From the NCBI GenBank assembly GCA_003539625.1, contig DPOU01000028.1:1-29932 (forward strand): a stretch of 29,932 nt of DNA, read 5' to 3'. The position numbers and the translations under genes were made by a program. The number at the start of each line of letters is the position of its first letter. Within the stretch, counting starts at the first letter, position 1. Shown piece by piece: positions 6,406 through 14,269 of the stretch. The DNA comes from Acholeplasmatales bacterium (GTDB taxonomy: Bacteria > Bacillota_I > Bacilli_A > ML615J-28 > CAG-313). The notes below the pieces were generated by a model, which was not told the DNA's origin, ran no database searches, and saw nothing but the letters and a program-made list of their open reading frames with translations.

Positions 6406-6585
6406 ATGTATTATAAAGATATTTTATATTTGTTAAGTAAGAATGATAAAAAAAAGATTATAATAAATAAAAATAAAATAATAATTAAAACTTATAATGG
6501 CGATAAAATTATAATTAACAATGAATATTATCGATGTAATGGTTTGAAAAAATATATTGAATATCTATTAGAAATAATAAAATAA
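6406..6585 (+). CDS. Doubtful small ORF, possible orphan immunity remnant
   Basis: ATG 6406 to TAA 6585 encodes 59 residues (MYYKDILYLLSKNDKK...YRCNGLKKYIEYLLEIIK), very rich in Lys and Ile. No Shine-Dalgarno is visible; the upstream bases are pyrimidine-rich. It follows the last toxin-immunity pair and could be the tail of another immunity gene. It could also be chance in AT-rich DNA. Confidence 0.25.
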   Translation: MYYKDILYLLSKNDKKKIIINKNKIIIKTYNGDKIIINNEYYRCNGLKKYIEYLLEIIK

Positions 6586-6786
6586 AAAACATTATTTTTA
6601 ATATTAAGAATGAGATTATAGCAATACAATTTCATTCTTTCTTAAATTTAGTGTACAAGGGAGTGTAGCTATGGATTAAGGTGGTTACACTCTCTTATAA
6701 TAAAAAAAGATGCAAGCGAGTGTCTGTATCTAGCATCTATATTTATTTCTAATTCTAGTTAGTGAATCTTTTGCATATTTTTCAAG

Positions 6787-6815
6787 TTGCAAAAATAATA
6801 AAAGTATGATATACT
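6787..6815 (+). promoter_or_regulatory. SigA-type promoter for the SGNH lipoprotein
   Basis: TTGCAA (6787-6792), 17-nt spacer, TATACT (6810-6815), followed by GAGG (6826-6829) and the ATG at 6836. Confidence 0.6.
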
Positions 6816-6835
6816 ATAAAAAAATGAGGTAAAAT

Positions 6836-8962
6836 ATGAAGAAAAGATTATATATAATTGCATTTACTTTATTGCTAGTTTTATTTACAGGATGTAAGAA
6901 TGCTAAACGTTATAAAGTTACTTTCATGTATGAAAACGGTGATAAGATAATTGAAGTAAAGGTTAGTAAGGGATCTAGTATTAGTTATCCTAATACCAAA
7001 GAAATAGAAGGTTATTATTTTGAGTTTGATAAAACTCTTGCTGAATTATCAAATATTCAATCAAATATTAAAGCTACAGCATACCAAAAAGAATGTGACA
7101 AAGTATGCAGATATTATGATGGAGAAACATTATTAAAAGAAGAAACAATCAAATATACGGCTAGTTCTACTGCCCCTACTATTGAAGGCGTAGCTAATCC
7201 TAGTTGGATATTAACTACAGAAAGAGTAAATAATGTATATTATTATACTTACACCCTTGATTCAGGAGAAGAATTCGAAGTAATTTTTGAATATGAAAAT
7301 GGTAGATTCATTTCTAGCGAAAAAGTTAAATATGGATCAAAAGTTGAATATCCAAATTTAGAAGATGAAGAAGGCTATTATTACGATTTCGATTCAGATG
7401 GTGATTTAAATCATGTAACTAGCAATATAACAGTAGTAGTTAGTAAATTAATTTGTGATAAAGATTGTACTTTTTACATAGATGGTAAATTAGTTGATGA
7501 ACAATATCTTGAATATTTTGAAAAGCCTCAATTTCCAGCCAACCCTAAGGGAACAACAAATCAAGTTTGGAATGAAGTTAAAGAACGTATTGATAATATT
7601 TATTATGTAAAATATACTTTAAGCTATGATATTTTAGAACCTACTATTACATATTATGATGATGGTCAAGTTGTAGATTTATTACCTAATAAATTTACTT
7701 ATGGTGAAAAGGTAACTTTACCAAGTTATTCTAAACCAGGATATGAATTTCTAGGATGGTATATATCTGATATATCTAATACTAGCTGTAGTGAAGTTGG
7801 TGGCTATTGCGAAGATAACATCAAAGTTTATGCTAAATTCGTTCAAATAAGTGGCTTTAAAGAATTTGTTCTTCCCGAAAGTAGTGGTAATTTTACAGGG
7901 ATAAGACGAGTTGAAAATGGTAGTGGAACATATGTATATCAACCAGTTTTTCCAACAACTGCTAATTCACAAGTAACTTTATATGATTGGTCTACTAGCG
8001 ATAGTAGCATTGCAACTGTATCTACTTGGTCATCAATTTCTGCTAAAAAAGCCGGATATTGCGTTTTGACCGCAACATTGAAAACTAATCATAATTACAA
8101 AATTAACTGTGTTATTCATGTTACATCTAGTGGTATAGAATTTTCAAATGTTAATGAAGCAAACAATCACATTTTATATAACGTTACATTCTTAGGCAAA
8201 AATGATGAAGTAATTGCCGTAAGAAAAGCCGAAAAATGGGGCGCAGTGATTCCACCAACACCTCTATCTTATGATGGTTTTGCTTTTGTTGGATGGGACA
8301 AAGATGTATTTAATATAACTGAAGATACGCAAATTCATGCAACATATGTTGAAGGTAGCAATCCGTACGTTGGTAAAAAAATCTCAATAATTGGAGATAG
8401 TATTTCTACTTACGAAGAATATGTGCCAGAAGGTTATAAAACTTTTTATCCATACCCTACTGCTGATGTTAGTGATGTAAATCTAACATGGTGGATGAAA
8501 GCAATTAATAAGTTAGGTGGAAAGCTATTTATTAATAATTCATATTCGGGAAGCTGCGTTTCTACTGGGGGTTCTAGTGCATCACAAAGTATGGAAAGAC
8601 TTTCAAAACTTGTAGTAAATGGTGAAACTCCTGATGTAATAATTATCTATATGGGTTCTAATGATTGTCATGCTCCATACACAGTAAATAGTTTTAAATC
8701 AGCATATAAAAAAATGTTAACTAACTTAAAACAATTATGTCCAAATTCAGAAATAGTACTATGTACTTTACCAACATCTAATTTATATACAAAAGAAAAC
8801 CAAAATGCATATAATAATGTTATAACTGAATTTGCAACAAATTATAAATTAGTTAATTTGGATAAAGTTGATATTACAAATTATTTAGTTGATTCTGCTC
8901 ATCCAAACAAAGATGGTATGGAAAAAATCGCAGAGCAAATTGTAAAAGACATGCTAAAATAA
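6836..8962 (+). CDS. Lipoprotein with InlB-type repeats, Ig-like domain and C-terminal SGNH hydrolase
   Basis: A 708-residue surface lipoprotein. The signal peptide ends in lipobox LFTGC (Cys20). Three related beta modules follow (about 25-245), each pairing a Y-x-V-x-F-x-YENG strand with a Cys-containing D-K-x-C/D-K-D-C strand. InlB/Flg_new-type B-repeats lie at about 275-335 (PGYEFLGWYISD) and 455-510 (YDGFAFVGWDKD), with a Big_2-like Ig module between them (WSTSDSSIATVSTWSSISAK). The C-terminal domain (about 513-708) is a GDSL/SGNH hydrolase: IIGDSIS with nucleophile Ser522, MGSNDCH (Gly607-Asp610) and DSAHPNKDG with Asp686/His689. SGNH enzymes remove acyl groups from sugars or lipids, so deacetylation of a glycan outside the cell is plausible; the substrate is unknown. 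It has its own promoter and terminator. Confidence 0.85.
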   Translation: MKKRLYIIAFTLLLVLFTGCKNAKRYKVTFMYENGDKIIEVKVSKGSSISYPNTKEIEGYYFEFDKTLAELSNIQSNIKATAYQKECDKVCRYYDGETLLKEETIKYTASSTAPTIEGVANPSWILTTERVNNVYYYTYTLDSGEEFEVIFEYENGRFISSEKVKYGSKVEYPNLEDEEGYYYDFDSDGDLNHVTSNITVVVSKLICDKDCTFYIDGKLVDEQYLEYFEKPQFPANPKGTTNQVWNEVKERIDNIYYVKYTLSYDILEPTITYYDDGQVVDLLPNKFTYGEKVTLPSYSKPGYEFLGWYISDISNTSCSEVGGYCEDNIKVYAKFVQISGFKEFVLPESSGNFTGIRRVENGSGTYVYQPVFPTTANSQVTLYDWSTSDSSIATVSTWSSISAKKAGYCVLTATLKTNHNYKINCVIHVTSSGIEFSNVNEANNHILYNVTFLGKNDEVIAVRKAEKWGAVIPPTPLSYDGFAFVGWDKDVFNITEDTQIHATYVEGSNPYVGKKISIIGDSISTYEEYVPEGYKTFYPYPTADVSDVNLTWWMKAINKLGGKLFINNSYSGSCVSTGGSSASQSMERLSKLVVNGETPDVIIIYMGSNDCHAPYTVNSFKSAYKKMLTNLKQLCPNSEIVLCTLPTSNLYTKENQNAYNNVITEFATNYKLVNLDKVDITNYLVDSAHPNKDGMEKIAEQIVKDMLK

Positions 8963-8983
8963 AAGGGCTTTATAGCCTTTTTT
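8961..8983 (+). terminator. Intrinsic terminator after the SGNH lipoprotein
   Basis: AAAAGGGCT/AGCC stem with a short loop, then T6; one G-U pair. Confidence 0.75.
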
Positions 8984-9038
8984 GGTTTTTTAATAGTTGA
9001 ATTAAAAAATACCTCTTTTAATAGATTAAGTTAAATTA

Positions 9039-9067
9039 TTGAAAAAAAATAGCAATTGTGCTATAAT
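9039..9067 (+). promoter_or_regulatory. SigA-type promoter for ackA
   Basis: TTGAAA (9039-9044), 17-nt spacer, TATAAT (9062-9067). The GGAGG RBS is at 9087-9091. Confidence 0.75.
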
Positions 9068-9097
9068 AAAAAAAGTTAAAATAATTGGAGGCGTACT

Positions 9098-10294
9098 ATG
9101 TATAAAATAATGGCAGTAAATGCAGGTAGTTCATCACTTAAGTTTAAATTATTTGAAATGCCTGAAGAAAAAGTTATTGCGGAAGGAATATTTGAAAAAA
9201 TTGGTTTATCTGATCCATTGTTCAAAATCAAATATGGAACAATTGAAGAAAAGCAAAGAGTAGATATTAAAAATCACCAAGATGCAGTTGAAATGTTATT
9301 AAAAGTTTTAGTAGATAAAAAGATTGTATCAAAATTAGAAGAAATCTCTGGTGTAGGTCATCGTATTCTTCATTGTGGTGAATTCTATAATGATTCAGTT
9401 TTAATGACTGAAGAATCAATTAAAAATGTTGCTTCTGTTAATGATTTAGGCCCATTACATAATCCTGCTAATTTAATGGGTGTAGATGCGTTTATGAAAG
9501 CTTTACCTGGTGTTCCAAACGTAGGTGTATTTGATACATCATTTCATTTAACAATGGAACCAGAAGCATATATGTATGCAGTGCCTTATGAATGGTATAC
9601 AAAATATGGCGTAAGAAAATATGGGTTCCACGGAACATCACACAAATATGTTTCTAAAGAAGCTGCAAAATTCTTAGGAAAACCAATTGAAGAATTAAGA
9701 TTAATTACATGCCATATGGGTAATGGTGTTAGCCTTGCCGCAGTAAAATATGGTAAATGTGTAGATACAACAATGGGCCTTACTCCACTTGATGGAACAC
9801 CAATGGGAACTCGTAGTGGTACACTTGATCCTGCTGTTGTAAGTTTTATTGCAAGTAAAGAAAACTTAACTGCTGCAGAAGTAGTAAATATTTTGAATAA
9901 AAAATCAGGATACCTTGGTATTTCAGGAATATCAAGTGATTCAAGAGATTTAAGAGCAGTTGAAGATACAAATGAATTAGCCGCATTGGTATTAAGAATG
10001 CAAGAAAAGAAAGTTGCAGATTACATTGGTAGCTACTATGGATATATGGGTGGTGCAGATGCAATTATCTTTACTGCTGGTATCGGTGAAAATTCTTCAG
10101 AAACAAGAAAAGCTATTTGTAATAGATTAGAAGAAGCATTTGGTATCAAAATTGATGAAGCTAGAAATCTTGCCGCAAGAGGTCATAATGCATTAATTTC
10201 TGCAGATGATTCAAAAATTAAGGTATTAGTAATACCTACAAATGAAGAAATAATGATTGCACGTGATGTAATGCGCATTGGCAATATTAAATAA
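9098..10294 (+). CDS. ackA: Acetate kinase
   Basis: A 398-residue cytoplasmic enzyme of usual family length that converts acetyl phosphate and ADP to acetate and ATP, the last step of acetate fermentation. The ASKHA-fold signatures are all present: VNAGSSSLKFK near the N-terminus, GVGHRILHCGE, GPLHNPANL, FDTSFHLTM, YGFHGTSHKYVS, ITCHMGNGVS (adenosine loop), DGTPMGTRSGTLDP and FTAGIGENS, with the conserved Glu in IPTNEE near the C-terminus. No pta gene is adjacent. It is monocistronic with its own promoter; the gap to ftsZ is only 58 nt and contains the ftsZ promoter but no hairpin terminator, so some readthrough into ftsZ is possible. Confidence 0.97.
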   Translation: MYKIMAVNAGSSSLKFKLFEMPEEKVIAEGIFEKIGLSDPLFKIKYGTIEEKQRVDIKNHQDAVEMLLKVLVDKKIVSKLEEISGVGHRILHCGEFYNDSVLMTEESIKNVASVNDLGPLHNPANLMGVDAFMKALPGVPNVGVFDTSFHLTMEPEAYMYAVPYEWYTKYGVRKYGFHGTSHKYVSKEAAKFLGKPIEELRLITCHMGNGVSLAAVKYGKCVDTTMGLTPLDGTPMGTRSGTLDPAVVSFIASKENLTAAEVVNILNKKSGYLGISGISSDSRDLRAVEDTNELAALVLRMQEKKVADYIGSYYGYMGGADAIIFTAGIGENSSETRKAICNRLEEAFGIKIDEARNLAARGHNALISADDSKIKVLVIPTNEEIMIARDVMRIGNIK

Positions 10295-10298
10295 ATTG

Positions 10299-10327
10299 TT
10301 GCAATTCTAAAAAAAACGTGTTATAAT
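10299..10327 (+). promoter_or_regulatory. SigA-type promoter for ftsZ
   Basis: TTGCAA (10299-10304), 17-nt spacer, TATAAT (10322-10327). AGGAGG follows at 10341-10346. Confidence 0.75.
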
Positions 10328-10352
10328 TAATACACTAAAAAGGAGGAATACT

Positions 10353-11573
10353 ATGAATCAACCACAAGATATGCTTTCTGCTAAACCGGTTTTAAAGGTT
10401 ATCGGTGTTGGTGGAGGTGGCGGGAATGCCGTAAATCGTATGATCGATAATGATGTACATGGAGTTGAATATATTGCCATTAATACAGATTGCCAGGTAT
10501 TAAGACTATCAAAGGCTGATGTTAGAATTCCAATCGGTAGTGAATTAACAAAAGGTCTTGGTGCTGGTGCAAATCCTGAAATTGGTAGACGTGCCGCTGA
10601 AGAGTCAGAACAAGAAATAAGAGAAGTATTAAAAGATACTGATTTAGTATTTATTACTGCAGGTATGGGTGGAGGTACCGGAACTGGTGCAGCACCTGTA
10701 ATTGCAAGATATGCTAAAGAAGCTGGTTGCGTTGTTGTAGGTATTGTTACTAAACCATTCAGTTTTGAAGGAACAAAGAGAATGCAACAAGCATTAGCCG
10801 GAATTGAACAAATGCGTCAATACGTTGATACACTTGTAATTGTACCTAATGATAAATTATTAGTAGGCGGAGATATTCCATTCTTACAAGCATTTAGCGA
10901 AGCAGATGACGTTTTAAGACGTGGTGTACAAGGCATTTCGGAAATCATTACTTTACCAGGATTAATTAACGTTGACTTTGCGGACGTAAAAAATGTACTA
11001 CAAGGAAAAGGTTCTGCTCTAATGGGTATAGGTATAGCAAGTGGACCTAACCGTGCAATTGAGGCCGCAAGACTTGCAATTAGTAGCCCATTACTTGAAG
11101 TAGATATTAATGGTGCGACTGATGCAATCGTTGAAATAACAAGTGATGTTGATATTACAATGAAAGAAGTTGAAGATGTTATCTCAGAAATTAGAAATGC
11201 GTCATCAACAGATATCGATATAATTTGTGGAACAGGCTTTAACTTAGAATTAAATGGTGAAGTAGTTGTAACTGTTATCGCAACAGGTTTCGATTCTACT
11301 AACAGAATGTCAGATGATGAAGAACAATCACAACAACCTCAAGATCAAGGAAGAAACTACAACTATTCTCAACCACAACAAAGTAATTATGGATACCGTC
11401 AAAATAACAATAGTTATTCAAATTACAATAATAGTTATAGCCAAAGACAACCACAACCACAACAACCTCAAGAACCAAGAAAACCTTATGTCAATGGTGG
11501 TAGCACTAAAGAAGAACCAAAGGACAATAGTAATACAAAAGTTCCAAGTTGGTTACAAAATCGTTTTAGATAA
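10353..11573 (+). CDS. ftsZ: Cell division protein FtsZ
   Basis: A 406-residue tubulin-like GTPase that forms the division ring. It shows the N-terminal GVGGGGGNAVNRMI nucleotide loop, the tubulin signature GMGGGTGTGAAP (GGGTGTG at 106-112), and the synergy T7 loop with NVDFADVK (206-213). The C-terminal tail is striking: after about residue 330 comes a ~60-residue linker dominated by Gln, Asn, Tyr, Ser and Pro. It ends in KVPSWLQNRFR, the conserved C-terminal peptide that binds FtsA/SepF-type anchors. Unlike many Firmicutes, ftsA is not directly upstream; ackA is. The spoIIGA-sigE-sigG cluster downstream keeps the familiar ftsZ-sporulation synteny, interrupted by one membrane protein gene. 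Confidence 0.97.
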   Translation: MNQPQDMLSAKPVLKVIGVGGGGGNAVNRMIDNDVHGVEYIAINTDCQVLRLSKADVRIPIGSELTKGLGAGANPEIGRRAAEESEQEIREVLKDTDLVFITAGMGGGTGTGAAPVIARYAKEAGCVVVGIVTKPFSFEGTKRMQQALAGIEQMRQYVDTLVIVPNDKLLVGGDIPFLQAFSEADDVLRRGVQGISEIITLPGLINVDFADVKNVLQGKGSALMGIGIASGPNRAIEAARLAISSPLLEVDINGATDAIVEITSDVDITMKEVEDVISEIRNASSTDIDIICGTGFNLELNGEVVVTVIATGFDSTNRMSDDEEQSQQPQDQGRNYNYSQPQQSNYGYRQNNNSYSNYNNSYSQRQPQPQQPQEPRKPYVNGGSTKEEPKDNSNTKVPSWLQNRFR

Positions 11574-11601
11574 AAATCTGTTTCAAAAACAGATTTTTTT
11601 T
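11574..11601 (+). terminator. Intrinsic terminator of ftsZ
   Basis: AAATCTGTTT/AAACAGATTT, 10-bp stem with 3-nt loop, ending in a run of T. Confidence 0.85.
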
Positions 11602-11609
11602 AATATTCC

Positions 11610-11639
11610 TTGCAAAAAAATTAATCACTATGCTATAAT
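11610..11639 (+). promoter_or_regulatory. SigA-type promoter for the membrane protein gene
   Basis: TTGCAA (11610-11615), 18-nt spacer, TATAAT (11634-11639). RBS AAGGGG is about 10 nt before the ATG at 11678. Confidence 0.6.
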
Positions 11640-11677
11640 ATAATTGCTAACAAGCAATAGATAAAAAGGGGAATAAT

Positions 11678-12604
11678 ATGGAACAAAATCAAAACGAATT
11701 AAACCAAAATGAATTAAATCAAACAAATCCAGTGGAGGAAAAGAAAAACAGATTTGTTAAATTTATGGATGACAAATTAATTAAAGCATTATTTATTTTA
11801 TTAATATGTAATGCATCATTAACAGTTTTATCATCTATAATGGCCGGGAATAATATTTTATCTTTAGCACTTGATGCAACATTCCCAGTACTTTTCACTG
11901 TATTTTTAGGATTGGCAATTAATGCCAAAAAAAGAGGTAGTGATGATTTACAAAAATCAATGAACGCTATCGCAGTAACTTATAAAGTATACGCAATTTT
12001 ATTATGGGTATTGCTAGGGATAGTAATCATTGCATTACTATATGCTTTATCTGCAACTGATATTATTAGAACCATTCTTGTTGAATCTGGTGGAAATCAA
12101 CAGGAAATTGATTTATTTTTATATGTATATAGTTGGATTATGGTAGTAGTGCTAGTTGTTTTTGTAATAGCTACAGTTATCATAACAATTTATAATGTTA
12201 ACTTAATGAAAGTGTTAAAGGGTATGGCTGATGCAGCTAAAACTGGCGAACATAGATATGGTAAATACATAAAAGTAACTAAAATATTTTCACTAATAAT
12301 GGGTATATTTATAGGCCTTAATGCCCTTTATAACATTTCAAAGATGTTTGATATCGCTTCTTGGGAAACTACAATACAACAATATGCCGAAATGATAAAA
12401 GAAGCTTATGGAGTGGATATATCTGCTTATTTAAGTGCAAGTAGTACTGCCTTAGTCGTAATTAATGTCTTATTTAATGCCGTTTCTGCCGCAATCTACA
12501 TTTTACTTTATGCTATCTTAAATAAAGTTGAAACTGAACTTGTTTTAAATCAAGGACCAACATCAGTTAGTGATTATAGTACTAACCCTATGAATCCATT
12601 TTAA
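11678..12604 (+). CDS. Polytopic membrane protein of unknown function
   Basis: A 308-residue protein with a short repeated hydrophilic N-terminus (QNELNQNELNQ) and about six membrane segments: roughly residues 35-56, 59-80, 104-124, 146-170, 202-220 and 257-281. A polar C-terminal tail ends in NPMNPF. A soluble loop around 222-250 contains an acidic/aromatic stretch (WETTIQQYAEMIKEAYG). I recognise no family, transporter signature or enzyme motif. It sits between ftsZ and spoIIGA with its own promoter and terminator, so a link to division or sporulation is only suggested by position. Confidence 0.8.
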   Translation: MEQNQNELNQNELNQTNPVEEKKNRFVKFMDDKLIKALFILLICNASLTVLSSIMAGNNILSLALDATFPVLFTVFLGLAINAKKRGSDDLQKSMNAIAVTYKVYAILLWVLLGIVIIALLYALSATDIIRTILVESGGNQQEIDLFLYVYSWIMVVVLVVFVIATVIITIYNVNLMKVLKGMADAAKTGEHRYGKYIKVTKIFSLIMGIFIGLNALYNISKMFDIASWETTIQQYAEMIKEAYGVDISAYLSASSTALVVINVLFNAVSAAIYILLYAILNKVETELVLNQGPTSVSDYSTNPMNPF

Positions 12605-12610
12605 TTAAAG

Positions 12611-12635
12611 AATCTCACATTTTGTGAGATTTTTT
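12611..12635 (+). terminator. Intrinsic terminator
   Basis: AATCTCACA/TGTGAGATT with a TTT loop and T tract, 6 nt after the membrane protein stop. Confidence 0.85.
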
Positions 12636-12704
12636 CTTTTCTATCTTACTTTTTTCATCAAGATATTCTAATAAAAAAATATATAATAGCTATTGGTGAT
12701 ATAG

Positions 12705-13412
12705 ATGATTGTATATTGGGATCTATTAATACTTTCAACCATAATTGTGAATTATGCTTTTATTAGAACAATTGCAATGTTACTTAATGATAGGCTAAAA
12801 GTATATCGTGTGATACTTGCTTTAATTGTTTCGGTTTTAATGTTGTTATTATATTTTTTACCATATAAAACCTATTATGCAATTAGATATATAATGGGAG
12901 TTTTGGTTGGTTTAATTGCTTTTTCTAATAAATCAATAAAAATAAAGATAATTGAAATAGTTCTTTTTTATTTACTTACAATGACTTTTATTGGTACATT
13001 ATTTGTTTTTAAAATTAAAAGTATTATTTTAATGATTATAAGTTTGATATATGTTATTTGTTTATATATCATTCAAGGTTATGCTAAACACTTTAAAAAT
13101 ATATACTCTTTAAGGATAGAAAATAAAAAAATTAATGGGTTGTATGATACTGGTAATAACACAAACTATCTAAATGTACCTATAGTTTATTTAAGTCAAA
13201 GTTTATACAGTGAACTTTTTTTATATGTAACTGATATCGAAATATCAACAGTTAATAACATATCTAAGATCGCAATATATCAAGGCCCTAAAATAGTAAT
13301 TGATAAAAAAAGTTTAAATGTATATTACGCCTTTTGTAATATAGATACCAAAGAATATCAAGCTATTCTACCAAATAATATTTTTGATTCATCCCATAAT
13401 ATAACAAAATAA
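12705..13412 (+). CDS. spoIIGA: Sporulation sigma-E processing peptidase SpoIIGA
   Basis: A 235-residue membrane-embedded aspartyl protease that, in Bacillus, cleaves pro-sigma-E after the septum signal. The first ~125 residues form about five membrane segments. The soluble C-terminal half starts with LRIENKKINGLYDTGNN, where Asp148 in DTGN is the expected catalytic residue (the active form is a dimer). Immediate adjacency to sigE confirms the call. It is clearly shorter than Bacillus SpoIIGA (about 309 residues), lacking much of the C-terminal region. GGTGAT (12695-12700) supports ATG 12705. A -10-like TATAAT lies at 12682-12687 without a good -35. No Spo0A box was recognised. Confidence 0.88.
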   Translation: MIVYWDLLILSTIIVNYAFIRTIAMLLNDRLKVYRVILALIVSVLMLLLYFLPYKTYYAIRYIMGVLVGLIAFSNKSIKIKIIEIVLFYLLTMTFIGTLFVFKIKSIILMIISLIYVICLYIIQGYAKHFKNIYSLRIENKKINGLYDTGNNTNYLNVPIVYLSQSLYSELFLYVTDIEISTVNNISKIAIYQGPKIVIDKKSLNVYYAFCNIDTKEYQAILPNNIFDSSHNITK

Positions 13413-13429
13413 GTAGTATTATTTTGTTA
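13402..13429 (+). repeat. 11-bp perfect inverted repeat at the spoIIGA-sigE junction
   Basis: TAACAAAATAA (13402-13412, including the spoIIGA stop) and TTATTTTGTTA (13419-13429) with a 6-nt loop. It is not followed by a T run, so it is probably a weak, processing or partially attenuating hairpin rather than a terminator. Confidence 0.5.
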
Positions 13430-13450
13430 AAATAACTTAGAGGTGATGAA

Positions 13451-14164
13451 ATGATAAAACTACTTAAAAAACTTTTAGATAAATTGTTTGTTAATAAAGG
13501 CAAAAATATATGCTATTACATAAATAGTAATAATGTTTTACCACAGCCCCTATCTGAAGAAGATGAGGCTAAATTGCTATTAGAGGTCAAAAATGGTAGC
13601 ATAGATGCACGGAATGAGTTAATTGAACATAATTTACGGCTAGTTGTTTTTATCGCTAAAAAATTTGAGTCAACAAAGATAAATATGGAAGACTTAATTA
13701 GCATTGGTTCTATTGGCTTAATTAAAGGTATTCAAACATTTAAAATGGAAAAAAATATTAAACTTGCAACATATGCATCAAGATGTATAGAAAATGAAAT
13801 ATTAATGCATTTACGGAAAACCCAAAGAACTAGACAAGAATATTCATTAGATGAAGTACTTAGCATAGATTCAGAAGGTAATGAAATGATACTATCAGAT
13901 ATTATAAGTTCAAACGAAACTTTAGCACTTACTAAAATGACTGAAGAAGAAGATGTTAAAAATTTATACTATGCAATTGATAAATTAACACCTAGAGAAA
14001 AAGAAATTGTAATTATGCGATATGGTTTGTATGGTGAAGTACCACTCACCCAAAAAGAGGTTGCGGATAAACTTGGAATATCACAATCATATATATCTCG
14101 ACTAGAAAAACGCATCATTGATAAAATGCGTCAAGAAATAGAAAACTTAGTGAAGATAGCTTAA
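13451..14164 (+). CDS. sigE: RNA polymerase sporulation sigma factor SigE (pro-sigma-E)
   Basis: A 237-residue sigma-70 family factor directing early mother-cell transcription. The N-terminus (MIKLLKKLLDKLFVNKGK) is a basic-hydrophobic pro-sequence, followed by a YYI triplet (22-24) that aligns with the Bacillus cleavage area and by LPQPLSEEDEA. Region 2 reads NLRLVVFIAKKFE and DLISIGSIGLIKGI, followed by ATYASRCIENEILMHLR. Region 4 has REKEIVIMRYGL and the helix-turn-helix GISQSYISRLEKRI. All match SigE more closely than SigK or SigG. It is cotranscribed with spoIIGA, its activating protease, with a 38-nt gap; GAGGTGAT is at 13440-13447. Confidence 0.95.
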   Translation: MIKLLKKLLDKLFVNKGKNICYYINSNNVLPQPLSEEDEAKLLLEVKNGSIDARNELIEHNLRLVVFIAKKFESTKINMEDLISIGSIGLIKGIQTFKMEKNIKLATYASRCIENEILMHLRKTQRTRQEYSLDEVLSIDSEGNEMILSDIISSNETLALTKMTEEEDVKNLYYAIDKLTPREKEIVIMRYGLYGEVPLTQKEVADKLGISQSYISRLEKRIIDKMRQEIENLVKIA

Positions 14165-14220
14165 AAATAGACTTTATTTTAAATGAAAAATTCAAGTATA
14201 TTTAACAACTTTTTTAAAAT

Positions 14221-14251
14221 TGCATAAAAACTTTCAAAAAAACGCATACTC
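14221..14251 (+). promoter_or_regulatory. Sigma-F/sigma-G-type promoter for sigG
   Basis: TGCATA (14221-14226) and CATACT (14245-14250) with an 18-nt spacer resemble the -35 GYATA/-10 CATACTA pattern of forespore promoters, as expected for an autoregulated sigG. The start point would fall at about 14257, so the RBS GGAAGGTGA would lie at the very 5' end of the transcript. Confidence 0.45.
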
Positions 14252-14269
14252 CTTTTGGAAGGTGAAAAT

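Larger units (their letters stand above)
6345..6835. other. Structured spacer at the end of the toxin island
   Basis: Apart from a 59-codon ORF (6406-6585) this region looks non-coding. It has three hairpins: AAGAATGA/TCATTCTT (6606-6639), a 9-bp stem with one G-U pair (6659-6667 with 6686-6694), and AGATGC/GCATCT (6708-6738). The last is preceded on the plus strand by a run of A, so on the minus strand it reads as a weak stem followed by T7. That is a possible terminator for a minus-strand gene no longer present. The promoter of the next gene closes the region. Confidence 0.4.

Noticed and set aside
13402..13429. Hairpin between spoIIGA and sigE as a terminator
   Set aside because: No T tract follows, and terminating there would separate sigE from its only visible upstream promoter.
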